A stretch of DNA of 64,000 bases from Paenibacillus sp. 19GGS1-52 (lineage in GTDB: Bacteria; Bacillota; Bacilli; Paenibacillales; Paenibacillaceae). A program made the translations under genes and the position numbers. The stretch covers positions 4,712,001 to 4,776,000 of the forward strand of contig NZ_CP059724.1 of the NCBI RefSeq assembly GCF_022369515.1, in the 5' to 3' direction. Of this stretch, positions 1 to 8,249 are shown piece by piece (within the stretch, counting starts at the first letter, position 1; each line of letters starts with the position of its first letter). The notes under the pieces are model-generated. The model searched no databases, had not been told where the DNA came from, and saw only the letters and a program-made list of their open reading frames with translations.

Positions 1-609
1 GTTTGCTATATTATTTTCTTTATCATCCTCTGCAGGATGCAGGTTATTCATGGCTCCGTTAATAAAGAGGTTAGCGGCGAACTTGGCCCGCTTAAACGCA
101 TCCACCTCGGTAAAGGAGGGGTCGAACAAAATATCCATTTTGAGACGATCCAGCATGCCAATGTAAGACTGTGCCATCAATTCAGGCTCGGATGCCCGGC
201 CCTCCAGCAGCACTTTTACAACCGCCTGCATGTATTGTTCCATAAAAAGCGCCATATACGCTACTAGCTCCGGGTTATTGTTAGGAGCAAGGAAAAAAAG
301 CTTTGTATGCTGCTTGCGCTCATAATAATAGAATATATGATGCTTGGCGATCACCGACAGCTTATCTGTAAAAGTAGTGTGATCCTGAAGCTTATTCTCC
401 AACTGTTGCAGATATCCCTCACAATCACGGCGCGTTACCGCCATAAACAGATCTTCTTTGCTTTTGAAATATAAGTACACGGTGCCCTTGGCAATCCCAG
501 CCTGCTCCGCCACATCCGACATCTTCGTTTCGTAAAAACCACTTGAACCGAAAAGCGTATGGGCAGCATCCAGAATTGCCGTGTGTTTGTCATTGGATAC
601 GTTGCTCAT
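1..609 (-). CDS. TetR/AcrR family transcriptional regulator (3' end outside window)
   Basis: Reading leftwards from ATG at 609 the frame stays open to base 1, giving 203 codons, nearly the full length of a TetR protein; the stop lies outside. The N-terminus is a TetR helix-turn-helix: ILDAAHTLFGSSGFYETKMS, then VAEQAGIAKGTVYLYFKSKE, about residues 12-52. The helical C-terminal half, with the run YYYERKQHTKLFF, would be the ligand and dimer domain; its ligand is unknown. The start lies 5 bp after the stop of the DUF92 gene, so the two are probably cotranscribed. Confidence 0.9.
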   Translation of the reverse strand, partial: MSNVSNDKHTAILDAAHTLFGSSGFYETKMSDVAEQAGIAKGTVYLYFKSKEDLFMAVTRRDCEGYLQQLENKLQDHTTFTDKLSVIAKHHIFYYYERKQHTKLFFLAPNNNPELVAYMALFMEQYMQAVVKVLLEGRASEPELMAQSYIGMLDRLKMDILFDPSFTEVDAFKRAKFAANLFINGAMNNLHPAEDDKENNIAN

Positions 610-613
610 CGGT

Positions 614-1420
614 TCACCCCCAAAGTGCGCCAAGCAGCAAAGCAATGGCAGCACCAATAATTGAACTGATTGTATTGACCGCATCATTGCTCATCCAGCG
701 CCAGCCCCGGGCGTGCACAGTAGGAGCACCGCAATGCGATTCACCTTCAACGATACGGCCGCATACGGTACAGCGGTTCATCCGCTGCACAGTTGCACCA
801 AGGACGGAGTCGGCAAAAGCACCCGCCAGACCTCCAAACAGCCCTGCCAGCGTAAGCAGCCAGAAAGAATGGCCCGGCATGCTAGACGCTGCCCGAAGCA
901 CCCAGGAAGCGGCACCTATGAGGACTCCACCGCAGGCAGCGGCAAGAGTACCCAACAACGAAACGGCACCAGATGCACCTGCCTGAAGAACTTTTCCTGT
1001 CAGGACTGAACGTGGTGGCTTCTTGCTAAGCGTGCCAATTTCCGTGGCCCATGTATCCGAGGTCACGGTAGCCATTACACCAATGAACAGAAATCCCCAC
1101 ATCTCCATAGGGAAAATGGCATTCAGCAGAACCAGCAGCATGCCGATCCCCCCGTTTGCGAAGACCTGTCCGGCATCACGCCGACCCGTTTTGGCGTATG
1201 TTAACTCCAGCTCGGCTTTATTATCGTGGCGAAGCTTGGACAGCAGACTTGAAGAAATGAAGAACACCAGCAAGATACCAAACCAAAAAGCATTCCCTGC
1301 ACCGAAATAAATAGTACCCATCATTACTGCAGCAAGCATACCGGAGAGGCTTAGCGATTGTCTCCAATAAGCCACTCCGGCAACAAACAGGGCGCCACAG
1401 GCGCCGATGAACCACAACAT
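614..1420 (-). CDS. DUF92 family integral membrane protein
   Basis: 268 residues, mostly hydrophobic, with about six to seven predicted membrane spans. Family features are the early GTIYFGAGNAFWFGILLVFF stretch, the TGRRDAGQVFANGG segment (about 77-90) and ATVTSDTWATEIG (about 118-130), all typical of DUF92 (TIGR00297). Plant and cyanobacterial members act as phytyl-phosphate kinases (VTE6); the role in Firmicutes is not established. A ribosome site (AGGAG) lies 8 bp before ATG. It is followed closely by the TetR gene. Confidence 0.85.
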   Translation of the reverse strand: MLWFIGACGALFVAGVAYWRQSLSLSGMLAAVMMGTIYFGAGNAFWFGILLVFFISSSLLSKLRHDNKAELELTYAKTGRRDAGQVFANGGIGMLLVLLNAIFPMEMWGFLFIGVMATVTSDTWATEIGTLSKKPPRSVLTGKVLQAGASGAVSLLGTLAAACGGVLIGAASWVLRAASSMPGHSFWLLTLAGLFGGLAGAFADSVLGATVQRMNRCTVCGRIVEGESHCGAPTVHARGWRWMSNDAVNTISSIIGAAIALLLGALWG

Positions 1421-1452
1421 ATATTCAACTCCTGCTAACTAAAGTACCGTCA

Positions 1453-2076
1453 TTATCCGATCAGGCAGGTGCCCATCAGCTTGTCGCCCCAGTACAGCTC
1501 GAACGAATCACCAGTTACGGTGGGTCCGACACCTGCGGGAGTCCCTGTAAATATAATATCATCTTTGCCAAGTCCGTAGCGTGCCGCTATAAAATCAACA
1601 ATCTTCTGGAGTGAAAAAATCATACTCTTCACATTTCCACGCTGTACTTCCACACCATTCTTCAATACCGTAAAATCTGTTCCTTCCAGCTCTTCCTTGT
1701 CAGGAAAAGCTATGTAAGGAGTCAACGGAGCTGCGTTCTTAAAGCCTTTGGCGGCGGTCCAGGGAAGCCCTTTACGCTGCAGATCATTATGCACATCCCG
1801 CAGCGTAAAATCCAGCCCAAGTGCCATCACATCTACTAGTTCTTCGACTGTCATCCCCGGAACGTAATCGCGTGCAATACGCAGTACAAGCTCACCTTCA
1901 TAATGAACCTGTCCAGCATCTTTTGGAAGCTCAATAATCGCTTTATCGAGGGAAATAGCCGCATGAGAAGGTTTCATAAAGATCAGCGGTTCCGTCGGCA
2001 CTTTATTGCCAAGTTCCTCCGCATGTTGTTTATAATTACGTCCAACACAATATAGGTTATTAACAGCAGCACACAT
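1453..2076 (-). CDS. Fumarylacetoacetate hydrolase family protein
   Basis: Cytoplasmic metal-dependent hydrolase or decarboxylase of the FAH superfamily. Visible motifs are VGRNYKQHAEELGN near the N-terminus, the metal-ligand segment HYEGELVLRI (about 58-67), DFTLRDVH (about 88-95) and the C-terminal IIFTGTPAGVG. About 207 residues, the short single-domain form. The reading frame runs upstream to 2100, but that ATG has no ribosome site, so the methionine at 2076 is preferred; this choice is uncertain. The substrate cannot be told; relatives act on acylpyruvates, oxaloacetate or catechol-pathway intermediates. Confidence 0.85.
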   Translation of the reverse strand: MCAAVNNLYCVGRNYKQHAEELGNKVPTEPLIFMKPSHAAISLDKAIIELPKDAGQVHYEGELVLRIARDYVPGMTVEELVDVMALGLDFTLRDVHNDLQRKGLPWTAAKGFKNAAPLTPYIAFPDKEELEGTDFTVLKNGVEVQRGNVKSMIFSLQKIVDFIAARYGLGKDDIIFTGTPAGVGPTVTGDSFELYWGDKLMGTCLIG

Positions 2077-2114
2077 TAGACATTCAGCTCTCTTTCCCAT
2101 CGATTATTTAGTAT

Positions 2115-2849
2115 TTAGACCTTCAAGAACGTGTCGCCCCATATATCCGGACGGTTCGTACAGATCATTATATCAGACTGCATCTCCGCAAGGCGACGCA
2201 TCTCCTTCGCTTTGTCCACCGTCCAGGCCATAATCTTCACGCCTCGTTCGGCCAGAAGGTTGGCCAAATTCGGATTTAGACGTGCAAAGCTGATCGAAAG
2301 AAAGGAGCAATCCAGCTCTTGCAGCTTTCTTGCCGGATTACCCCATCTGGAATCAAAGATCAACCCCGTGCGGAAACAGGGGTCAAGCTCTTTAACTCTT
2401 TGCAATGCGGCGGCATCAAATGAGGTCAGCACAACCTCATCACGCATGCCTTTAGAGGAAACAAGCTCCATAACGGCTTTCTCAAGTCCCGGATACATAT
2501 CACTCGAAGTTTTGAGTTCAATATTTAAACGCAGCCTGCCGGAAGCCAAAGAAAGAACTTCTTCAAGTGAGGGTATCTTCTCGCCCCGAAAAGCGCGCCC
2601 CTTCCAGCTACCCGCATCCAGGCGCTGCATAGGTTCCCAATCCATATTCTTAACCTTACCGTGACCATTAGTCGTTCGGTCCAATGAGAAATCATGAATG
2701 ACAACGGGGACACCGTCCCTTGTGAGTTGAACATCAAGCTCCATCCAACGAACATAAGGCAAAGCAAGTGCTAAGCGAATAGCTGCCATAGTATTCTCGG
2801 GTGCTTTTCCGGAAAATCCCCGATGGGCTACACATATGTTATTCATCAT
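2115..2849 (-). CDS. Glycerophosphodiester phosphodiesterase
   Basis: Hydrolyses glycerophosphodiesters to glycerol-3-phosphate and an alcohol. It has the catalytic AHRG at residues 8-11 with APENT just after, the metal pair in MELDVQLTRDG, the second catalytic histidine in VVIHDFSLDRTTNG and LNIELKT further on. 244 residues with no signal peptide, so probably a cytoplasmic UgpQ-like enzyme. A GGAGG site lies 4 bases before ATGATG, so either methionine could start. Confidence 0.9.
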   Translation of the reverse strand: MMNNICVAHRGFSGKAPENTMAAIRLALALPYVRWMELDVQLTRDGVPVVIHDFSLDRTTNGHGKVKNMDWEPMQRLDAGSWKGRAFRGEKIPSLEEVLSLASGRLRLNIELKTSSDMYPGLEKAVMELVSSKGMRDEVVLTSFDAAALQRVKELDPCFRTGLIFDSRWGNPARKLQELDCSFLSISFARLNPNLANLLAERGVKIMAWTVDKAKEMRRLAEMQSDIMICTNRPDIWGDTFLKV

Positions 2850-2861
2850 TTGTCCTCCAGC

Positions 2862-2966
2862 AAGATGAAACGGCTTCGCCGTCCTTTATATGGACGCATC
2901 CGTTTCTTCGAGAAATATAAGGATAAATTATTGCGTGAAACCTATAAATTCTTATACTTCAACAAG
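2862..2966 (+). repeat. Dispersed hairpin repeat, copy 1
   Basis: About 105 bp that recur, diverged, at 29946-30051 (inverted) and, split by an IS, at 56403-56493 plus 58035-58053. All three share a 24-nt core beginning CCGTTTCTTCGAGAAATATA. The first half folds (GAAACGG with CCGTTTC around a GTCC/GGAC inner stem). The second half can pair TATAAG with CTTATA. It sits between the CapA and glycerophosphodiesterase genes. An open frame of about 34 codons starts in this copy (MKRLRRPLYG), but copy 2 breaks it, so I treat it as a non-coding repeat. Confidence 0.85.
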
Positions 2967-2981
2967 TTCTCTGTTAGAACC

Positions 2982-4358
2982 CTACCTGTTCACTTGCTTG
3001 ACCTTACCATCACTGCCGATTGTAATAAGTCCTGCGGAGAGGGACTCTAACCTCTTTAGCAAAAGCTGCCCATCGACTTCATTCATAGGCACAGACTGGG
3101 CCAGTTCAGCATCCATAGGCTTCAGCTGTAATGAGCATTGCCCTTTTATAGTGCATTCCGCCTGAAAAATCGCCGTCTTCCAAGTAGCAGGAACTGTTGA
3201 TCTCGTGAATATAAAATTACCGGTACTATAGGCTATCCACTTGCCTTTATAGGGTTCAATCCCTTGCAAGACATGCGGATGTCCTCCAATAACAAGATCC
3301 GCTCCCGCATCAATAAAGCTGTGTCCAAGCGATTGCTGAATACTATCATACTGTTCTACTCGTTCTTTGCCCCAATGGACAACGACAACTACCAGGTCTG
3401 CTGCTTTCTTGGCCTGAGCAATCGCCTTCAGCCCTTCAGCACTATCATAAACCGTAGCGACTCCAGGTGAACTCACTCCAGCCATCCAATCCGACTGTGG
3501 AATGACTCGCGTAAAGCCAAGCACAGCAATCTTTATACCGTTGCGTTCAAAATATTGCGCCGAATAAGCTTCCTTGCTAGTTAGACCAGCGCCAACATAA
3601 GGAATTCCCCTTTGGCTAAGGTTGCTTAGCGTATCCTCAAGCCCCTGCACACCCTGATCCAGGGTATGGTTATTAGCCAGATTCACGGCGTCTACTCCGG
3701 CCGCCTTCAGAGCATCCAGCGCCTCCGGTGCTCCTTTGAATACATATTGCTTATTGGCAGCCATTCCGCGCGTGGTTATCGGTGTCTCCAAATTGAGTAC
3801 CGTTAGATCGTCTTGCTTGAATAATCCATTCAAGCCAGCATAAGAGTATGCGTAACCCTTCTTGTCGAGCAGTTCACCCACTTTACCGGAAAAAATAGCG
3901 TCTCCCGCAAAATTAAGTGTCACGGTACGCCCATCAGCATCCTCATCCGAAAGTCCTGAGGCTAATCCAGAGCCTTGGGAACTGTCTATATCTGACTCAG
4001 GCTTTTCAGTGGGAGCCGTCGTTGGTTCCGCATCGGGTGCCTCAGTAGGAGTATCTACTACCGGTGATGGTGACATTTCAGGAGCTTCTACTGGAACTGA
4101 ATGTTCAGGCGTTGCAGTCACTTCAGGCGTCGGAACTGCCGTTGGTGCCAGGGTAGGATCTGGAGACGGCGACACCAAAACCTCACCTTGTGGAGGTGGT
4201 GCAGCGTCTTCACTGCCGTTTGAACTTATAAAATAATAGGATAACGCAGCGGTTATCAACAAAAGCAAACTTACGTTAATCCATGTCCATGCCGTTCTGC
4301 GGCGGCGTTTTCTGGTATGTTTACTCTTCTGTCGTGAACGTGATCGCGGCGGATACAT
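2982..4358 (-). CDS. CapA family protein (poly-gamma-glutamate capsule-type metallophosphatase fold)
   Basis: About 458 residues. A basic N-terminus (RSRSRQKSKHTRKRRRR) is followed by one membrane anchor (INVSLLLLITAALSYYF), a Pro/Thr/Glu-rich linker of about 90 residues, then a CapA domain with LNFAGDAIFSG, NLETPIT, LANNHTLDQG, VVHWGKE and GGHPHVLQG. The anchor and linker place the catalytic domain outside the membrane. CapA is part of poly-gamma-glutamate export, but no capB/capC lies nearby, so a capsule role is not supported here. The frame opens at 4382, but that GTG lies inside the ribosome site; ATG at 4358 is preferred. Confidence 0.85.
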   Translation of the reverse strand: MYPPRSRSRQKSKHTRKRRRRTAWTWINVSLLLLITAALSYYFISSNGSEDAAPPPQGEVLVSPSPDPTLAPTAVPTPEVTATPEHSVPVEAPEMSPSPVVDTPTEAPDAEPTTAPTEKPESDIDSSQGSGLASGLSDEDADGRTVTLNFAGDAIFSGKVGELLDKKGYAYSYAGLNGLFKQDDLTVLNLETPITTRGMAANKQYVFKGAPEALDALKAAGVDAVNLANNHTLDQGVQGLEDTLSNLSQRGIPYVGAGLTSKEAYSAQYFERNGIKIAVLGFTRVIPQSDWMAGVSSPGVATVYDSAEGLKAIAQAKKAADLVVVVVHWGKERVEQYDSIQQSLGHSFIDAGADLVIGGHPHVLQGIEPYKGKWIAYSTGNFIFTRSTVPATWKTAIFQAECTIKGQCSLQLKPMDAELAQSVPMNEVDGQLLLKRLESLSAGLITIGSDGKVKQVNR

Positions 4359-4455
4359 GGGTACTGGTGATCTCCTTTGCACTCAAATTGTTTCTATTAT
4401 AGCATAATTTATACTTCCCTCTACACATAGGAGCTTTAGCTATTTTGTAAGTACA

Positions 4456-4494
4456 ACAAAACGGTGAAGCGTCATAAGACCCCGCTTCACCGTT
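4456..4494 (-). terminator. Rho-independent terminator of the hem operon
   Basis: A perfect 12-bp stem (AACGGTGAAGCG with CGCTTCACCGTT) just after the hemY stop. On the minus strand it is followed by TTTTGTTGT. Confidence 0.75.
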
Positions 4495-4506
4495 AAATCC
4501 TGCTTT

Positions 4507-5979
4507 TTATAGCTGAAATTTTAGTTCTTTCACTAAATCCTTCGCAGCACTTTCCGCTATAAGTTTAGCCTGCTTTATGCAATCCGGCATTCCAATGCCG
4601 TCATATCCGGCCCCGAAGGCATAAACACCAGGCATTGACGTAGTCAGTTCGCTGCGCAGTCTGGCAATATTCTCTGGATGTCCCACAGGATACTGTGGCA
4701 TGGAATGCGTCAGCCGAGTAATCTCTGTGAACAAGGGTTTGGCCGTAATGCCCATGATTTCTCGCAGGTCCTTGCGCACCAGCTCCGTCAGGGCCTCGTC
4801 TGGAAGCTGAACATTCTGCTCATCCCCCGAACGCCCTACATAGCAGCGCAGCAGCACCTTATCCTCAGGGCTTGTATGCAGCCATTTGGTGGACGTCCAG
4901 GTGCAGGCTGTAATATTGCGTCCTTCCTTGCGAGGAACAAGAAAACCCGATCCGTCATAATCACTGACAATTTCCTTCTTCGGAAAAGCCATAACTACAT
5001 TCGCAACGGAAACATAATTCACAGCATCCAGTGCCGAGACATCCACATGTGTGCGCAGAAGATCAGCAGCAGCGAAATTGGGCACTGTAATGTAAATATC
5101 ATCAGCAAGCAGCCGTTCGCCATTTTCCAGTTCAACTTCATAACGAGGAGAGTCGGCAGGAATTATAGGCTGTCCGTTTGCCGTGTTAGTTGTTCGAGCG
5201 GTAATGGAGACTGCTCCAATTTCAGTCCGCTGTTCTACATCATGCAGCTCATGAATTAAAGCGTGTACCAGACTCTGCAGTCCTTGGCGAAAGGTTAGGA
5301 AGGCGCTCTTCTTCGTCCCTGTGTGTGTCTCTGCGGGCTTACGCCCAGTAGTCATTCCGCGAATAAGACTTCCATATTGACGCTCTACCTCACCGAATTG
5401 CGGGAAGGTAGCCTGCAGGCTGATCTTGCGCATATCACCGGCATAAATACCGGCTAAGAGCGGTTCGGTCATATTCTCCAGCACTTCTGTACCCAGACGG
5501 CGCTCAATCAGCTGGCCTAGCGACTCATCTTCACTGCTGCGCCGTGGCGGAATAATGAAATCCATCATAGCCCGCATTTTGCCGCCAAAAGAAACCAATC
5601 CGCTTCTAAGAAACGGCCGAAGCTCTGTAGGAATCCCCAGTACCAACCCAGCTGGCATCGGATGCAGCTTGTCACGCTGCAATATGTACGTCTTCTTGGC
5701 ATTCGGATTGGTCGTCACCAACTCATGATCAAGCTCCAATTCCTTGGCCAGATCACTCATCGCTGTTTTGCGGGCCAGAAAGGAATCGGGTCCCTTCTCA
5801 ATGACGAAACCGTCACGGTGCAGCGTTTCGATCTTACCGCCGAGCGTCTTCGTTTTCTCCAGCAACACAATGTCAGGCTTAAGGCCTGCTTCCTTATAAT
5901 ACTTGCGCACATAAAAGGCAGCGCTGAGGCCGCTTAAGCCTCCGCCTATAATGACAATCTTTCGGGGTACGCCGGTCAT
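4507..5979 (-). CDS. hemY: Coproporphyrinogen III / protoporphyrinogen oxidase
   Basis: FAD enzyme of heme synthesis. In Gram-positive bacteria this family (HemY, renamed CgoX) mainly oxidises coproporphyrinogen III to coproporphyrin III. It has the dinucleotide-binding IIGGGLSGLSAA at residues 10-21, LLEKTKTLGGKIET, the typical GFVIEKGPDSFLARK segment, and C-terminal YDGIGMPDCIKQA. 490 residues. It is the last gene of hemE-hemH-hemY and its ATG overlaps the hemH stop (ATGA), suggesting translational coupling. Confidence 0.95.
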   Translation of the reverse strand: MTGVPRKIVIIGGGLSGLSAAFYVRKYYKEAGLKPDIVLLEKTKTLGGKIETLHRDGFVIEKGPDSFLARKTAMSDLAKELELDHELVTTNPNAKKTYILQRDKLHPMPAGLVLGIPTELRPFLRSGLVSFGGKMRAMMDFIIPPRRSSEDESLGQLIERRLGTEVLENMTEPLLAGIYAGDMRKISLQATFPQFGEVERQYGSLIRGMTTGRKPAETHTGTKKSAFLTFRQGLQSLVHALIHELHDVEQRTEIGAVSITARTTNTANGQPIIPADSPRYEVELENGERLLADDIYITVPNFAAADLLRTHVDVSALDAVNYVSVANVVMAFPKKEIVSDYDGSGFLVPRKEGRNITACTWTSTKWLHTSPEDKVLLRCYVGRSGDEQNVQLPDEALTELVRKDLREIMGITAKPLFTEITRLTHSMPQYPVGHPENIARLRSELTTSMPGVYAFGAGYDGIGMPDCIKQAKLIAESAAKDLVKELKFQL

Positions 5980-6929
5980 AATTGGCTTACCTTCATTTGA
6001 TTTGCCTGATTACGTACCACATCACTTAGTACTGACATATAGGCTGGATCGCTATTTAGCGATTCAATGCGCATCAAGCGAATGTCCAGCTCGGAGGCCA
6101 CGGCTTGTGCTTCAATATCAAGATCATACAGGACCTCCAAATGATCAGACACAAAGCCGACCGGTGCCACCAATACGTATTTCACCTGCTCCGTGCTGAG
6201 TTCCCGGAGTGTAACAAGTACGTCTGGCCCAAGCCAAGGCTCGGCTGTACGGCCAGCACTTTGCCACGTGAACTGCCACGTGGCTACTCCTGCTTGGGCT
6301 GCAATAGCTGCTGAGGTTTCCAGCAATTGGTCACGGTAGGGGTCGCCCATGCTCAGAATGCGTTCCGGCAGACTATGTGCGCTGAACAATACCCGAACCT
6401 CATCGCGATTTGCGCCAGCTTCCTCAAATTGATCCAGTCTGGCCGATACTCTCTTGCTCAGAACGTCGATCAGCTCTGGATGCAGGTGGTAGCTTTCCAC
6501 AAAGCTCATCTCCACATGACAGGCATCTGCTTTCACCTGTGCACGCTTGATGTAAGTGCCCACGCTCATACTGGAATAATGAGGAGCAAGAACAATGCCT
6601 ACAGCCTGGGTAATGCCATCTTTAGCCATAGCCTCCACTCCGTCTTCAATAAACGGATGAGCGTGCTTAAGTCCCTGATAGCAGACAAATTCATATTTCC
6701 CATCATTATCGCTATTCAACGCGGCCTGCAATGCCTCAACCTGCAGGTCTGTATTCTTGCGCAGCGGAAATACACCACCCACAATAGCAGCATATCGATC
6801 CTTCAGTTCTTTTAGCTGCTCCGCTGATGGCGGATTGCCACGCCGGATATGCGTATAATATGCTTCTACGCCTTCCAAACTTTCAGGAGTGCCATACGAC
6901 ATTACTAGAACACCTATTTTAATTGCCAC
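5976..6929 (-). CDS. hemH: Ferrochelatase (coproporphyrin ferrochelatase type)
   Basis: Inserts iron into the porphyrin; the Gram-positive enzyme (CpfC) uses coproporphyrin III. 317 residues. It shows LVMSYGTPES at the N-terminus, the metal-site histidine in FSAHSLPERI (about 182-191), and GFVSDHLEVLYDLD (about 257-270) with the conserved glutamate. The start is GTG with AAGGGG 9 bases upstream. It lies 21 bp after hemE and overlaps hemY by 4 bp. Confidence 0.95.
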   Translation of the reverse strand: MAIKIGVLVMSYGTPESLEGVEAYYTHIRRGNPPSAEQLKELKDRYAAIVGGVFPLRKNTDLQVEALQAALNSDNDGKYEFVCYQGLKHAHPFIEDGVEAMAKDGITQAVGIVLAPHYSSMSVGTYIKRAQVKADACHVEMSFVESYHLHPELIDVLSKRVSARLDQFEEAGANRDEVRVLFSAHSLPERILSMGDPYRDQLLETSAAIAAQAGVATWQFTWQSAGRTAEPWLGPDVLVTLRELSTEQVKYVLVAPVGFVSDHLEVLYDLDIEAQAVASELDIRLMRIESLNSDPAYMSVLSDVVRNQANQMKVSQL

Positions 6930-6950
6930 GAATTTCCAACCCCTTCTAAG

Positions 6951-8024
6951 CTAAATATTTAAATGATTAGAGAGCTTTGTCGCTTCTTTCATAACATTCT
7001 GCGAATATTCGTGGATATACTCGGTTAATTCCCTTAGTTTATCTAATGAAGCTTCAGGGTATAGTCCATGTCCCAAGTTAAATATATAACCCGGCTGCTG
7101 CAACCCTTCATCAATTAGTTCTTTGGCGCGTTCCTTCAAGATATCCATTGGCGCTGTAAGCAAATATGGATCAAGATTGCCCTGAACCGCGAATTTCTCT
7201 CCGATTCTGCGCCGCCCTTCGGTCAAGCTAACACGCCAATCCAACCCGATTACATCTGCCTGAAGATTTGTTAGACTGGGCAGCAATTCACCTGAGCTTA
7301 CACCAGGAAAATATATTTTGGGTACATCCAGATCGGACAATTCAGCAAAAATCCGGGAAATGGTTGGCAGCACATAGGTCTTGAAATCATGGGGCGCAAG
7401 CGTACCCACCCAGCTGTCGAACAATTGGAAAGCTTTGCCTCCACTACGTACATGACTGCGCAGATAGGCGATAACCATATCGCCAAGCTTGTCCATCAGC
7501 TTCTCCCAGACACGTGGTTCATTGTACATCAACGCTTTAGTGCGAATATAGCTCTTGGAGGGTCTGCCTTCGATAAGATAACTGGCAATGGTAAACGGTG
7601 CACCTGCAAATGTGATCAGCGGCACATCCAGCTCCTTGTCGAGTATAGCGATCGTCTCCAGAATGTGACTGAGATCGCCTTCAATATCAATCGGCTTCAA
7701 TCTATCCACGTCCGCTGCACTGCGAATCGGATTCTCGATTACCGGGCCAATATCCTTGACGATATCAAATTTAACCCCAATAGAAGCGACCGGATTCATA
7801 ATGTCCGAATACAGAATAGCTGCATCCACACCTAGCTTGCGCACGGGCATCATTGATATTTCCGCGGCCAGGTCAGGCTGTTTGCAGATTTCAAGCAGTG
7901 AATACTTTTCTTTGATTTTACGGTACTCGGGATCATAACGGCCAGCCTGCCGCATGTACCATACGGGAACGTGCTCCGTGTCCAGCTTTCGGCAGGCACG
8001 GATAAAAGTGTCGTTGTAGGTCAT
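6951..8024 (-). CDS. hemE: Uroporphyrinogen decarboxylase
   Basis: Decarboxylates uroporphyrinogen III to coproporphyrinogen III in the cytoplasm. 357 residues from ATG at 8024, which has GGAG 8 bases upstream and fits the family length; the frame extends to 8111 but those 29 residues (MKRLLLTFKE...) are not typical. Motifs are VWYMRQAGRYDPEYR near the N-terminus, DAAILYSDIM, ITFAGAPFTIASYLIEG, FDSWVGTL, and FNLGHGLYPEA near the end. First gene of the hemEHY operon. Confidence 0.95.
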   Translation of the reverse strand: MTYNDTFIRACRKLDTEHVPVWYMRQAGRYDPEYRKIKEKYSLLEICKQPDLAAEISMMPVRKLGVDAAILYSDIMNPVASIGVKFDIVKDIGPVIENPIRSAADVDRLKPIDIEGDLSHILETIAILDKELDVPLITFAGAPFTIASYLIEGRPSKSYIRTKALMYNEPRVWEKLMDKLGDMVIAYLRSHVRSGGKAFQLFDSWVGTLAPHDFKTYVLPTISRIFAELSDLDVPKIYFPGVSSGELLPSLTNLQADVIGLDWRVSLTEGRRRIGEKFAVQGNLDPYLLTAPMDILKERAKELIDEGLQQPGYIFNLGHGLYPEASLDKLRELTEYIHEYSQNVMKEATKLSNHLNI

Positions 8025-8153
8025 GATAAGGTCTCCATTAGATTTGATAAAAGATTTGTAAACGCTATTACCTATTATGCCCTCTTTAAAAGTAAGTAAC
8101 AACCGCTTCACCCCATACGGAATGACAATCCAATGACATTACTATGATAAGTA

Positions 8154-8181
8154 TTGCACCGCCGACTCTTAAAAATATGAT
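8154..8181 (+). promoter_or_regulatory. Probable sigma-A promoter of the MFS gene
   Basis: TTGCAC and TATGAT are separated by 16 bp, about 70 bp upstream of the MFS start, in the divergent region with hemE. No operator is evident. Confidence 0.4.
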
Positions 8182-8249
8182 ATACTGATATAATGTCAAT
8201 TTTTCGTGAATTATTAAATGCTTACTCTTTTGAAAGGAAGTGAAGCACT

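Noticed and set aside
2823..3050. Small plus-strand reading frame through repeat copy 1 (MKRLRRPLYG...)
   Set aside because: Shared only because the repeat copies are similar; copy 2 breaks the frame with an in-frame TAG.
3862..4236. Plus-strand frame of 124 codons rich in Ser, Gly and Val
   Set aside because: Antisense of the Pro/Thr-rich linker of the CapA gene; low complexity and no ribosome site.
2982..4358. Poly-gamma-glutamate capsule operon
   Set aside because: Only the CapA-like protein is present; no capB or capC nearby.
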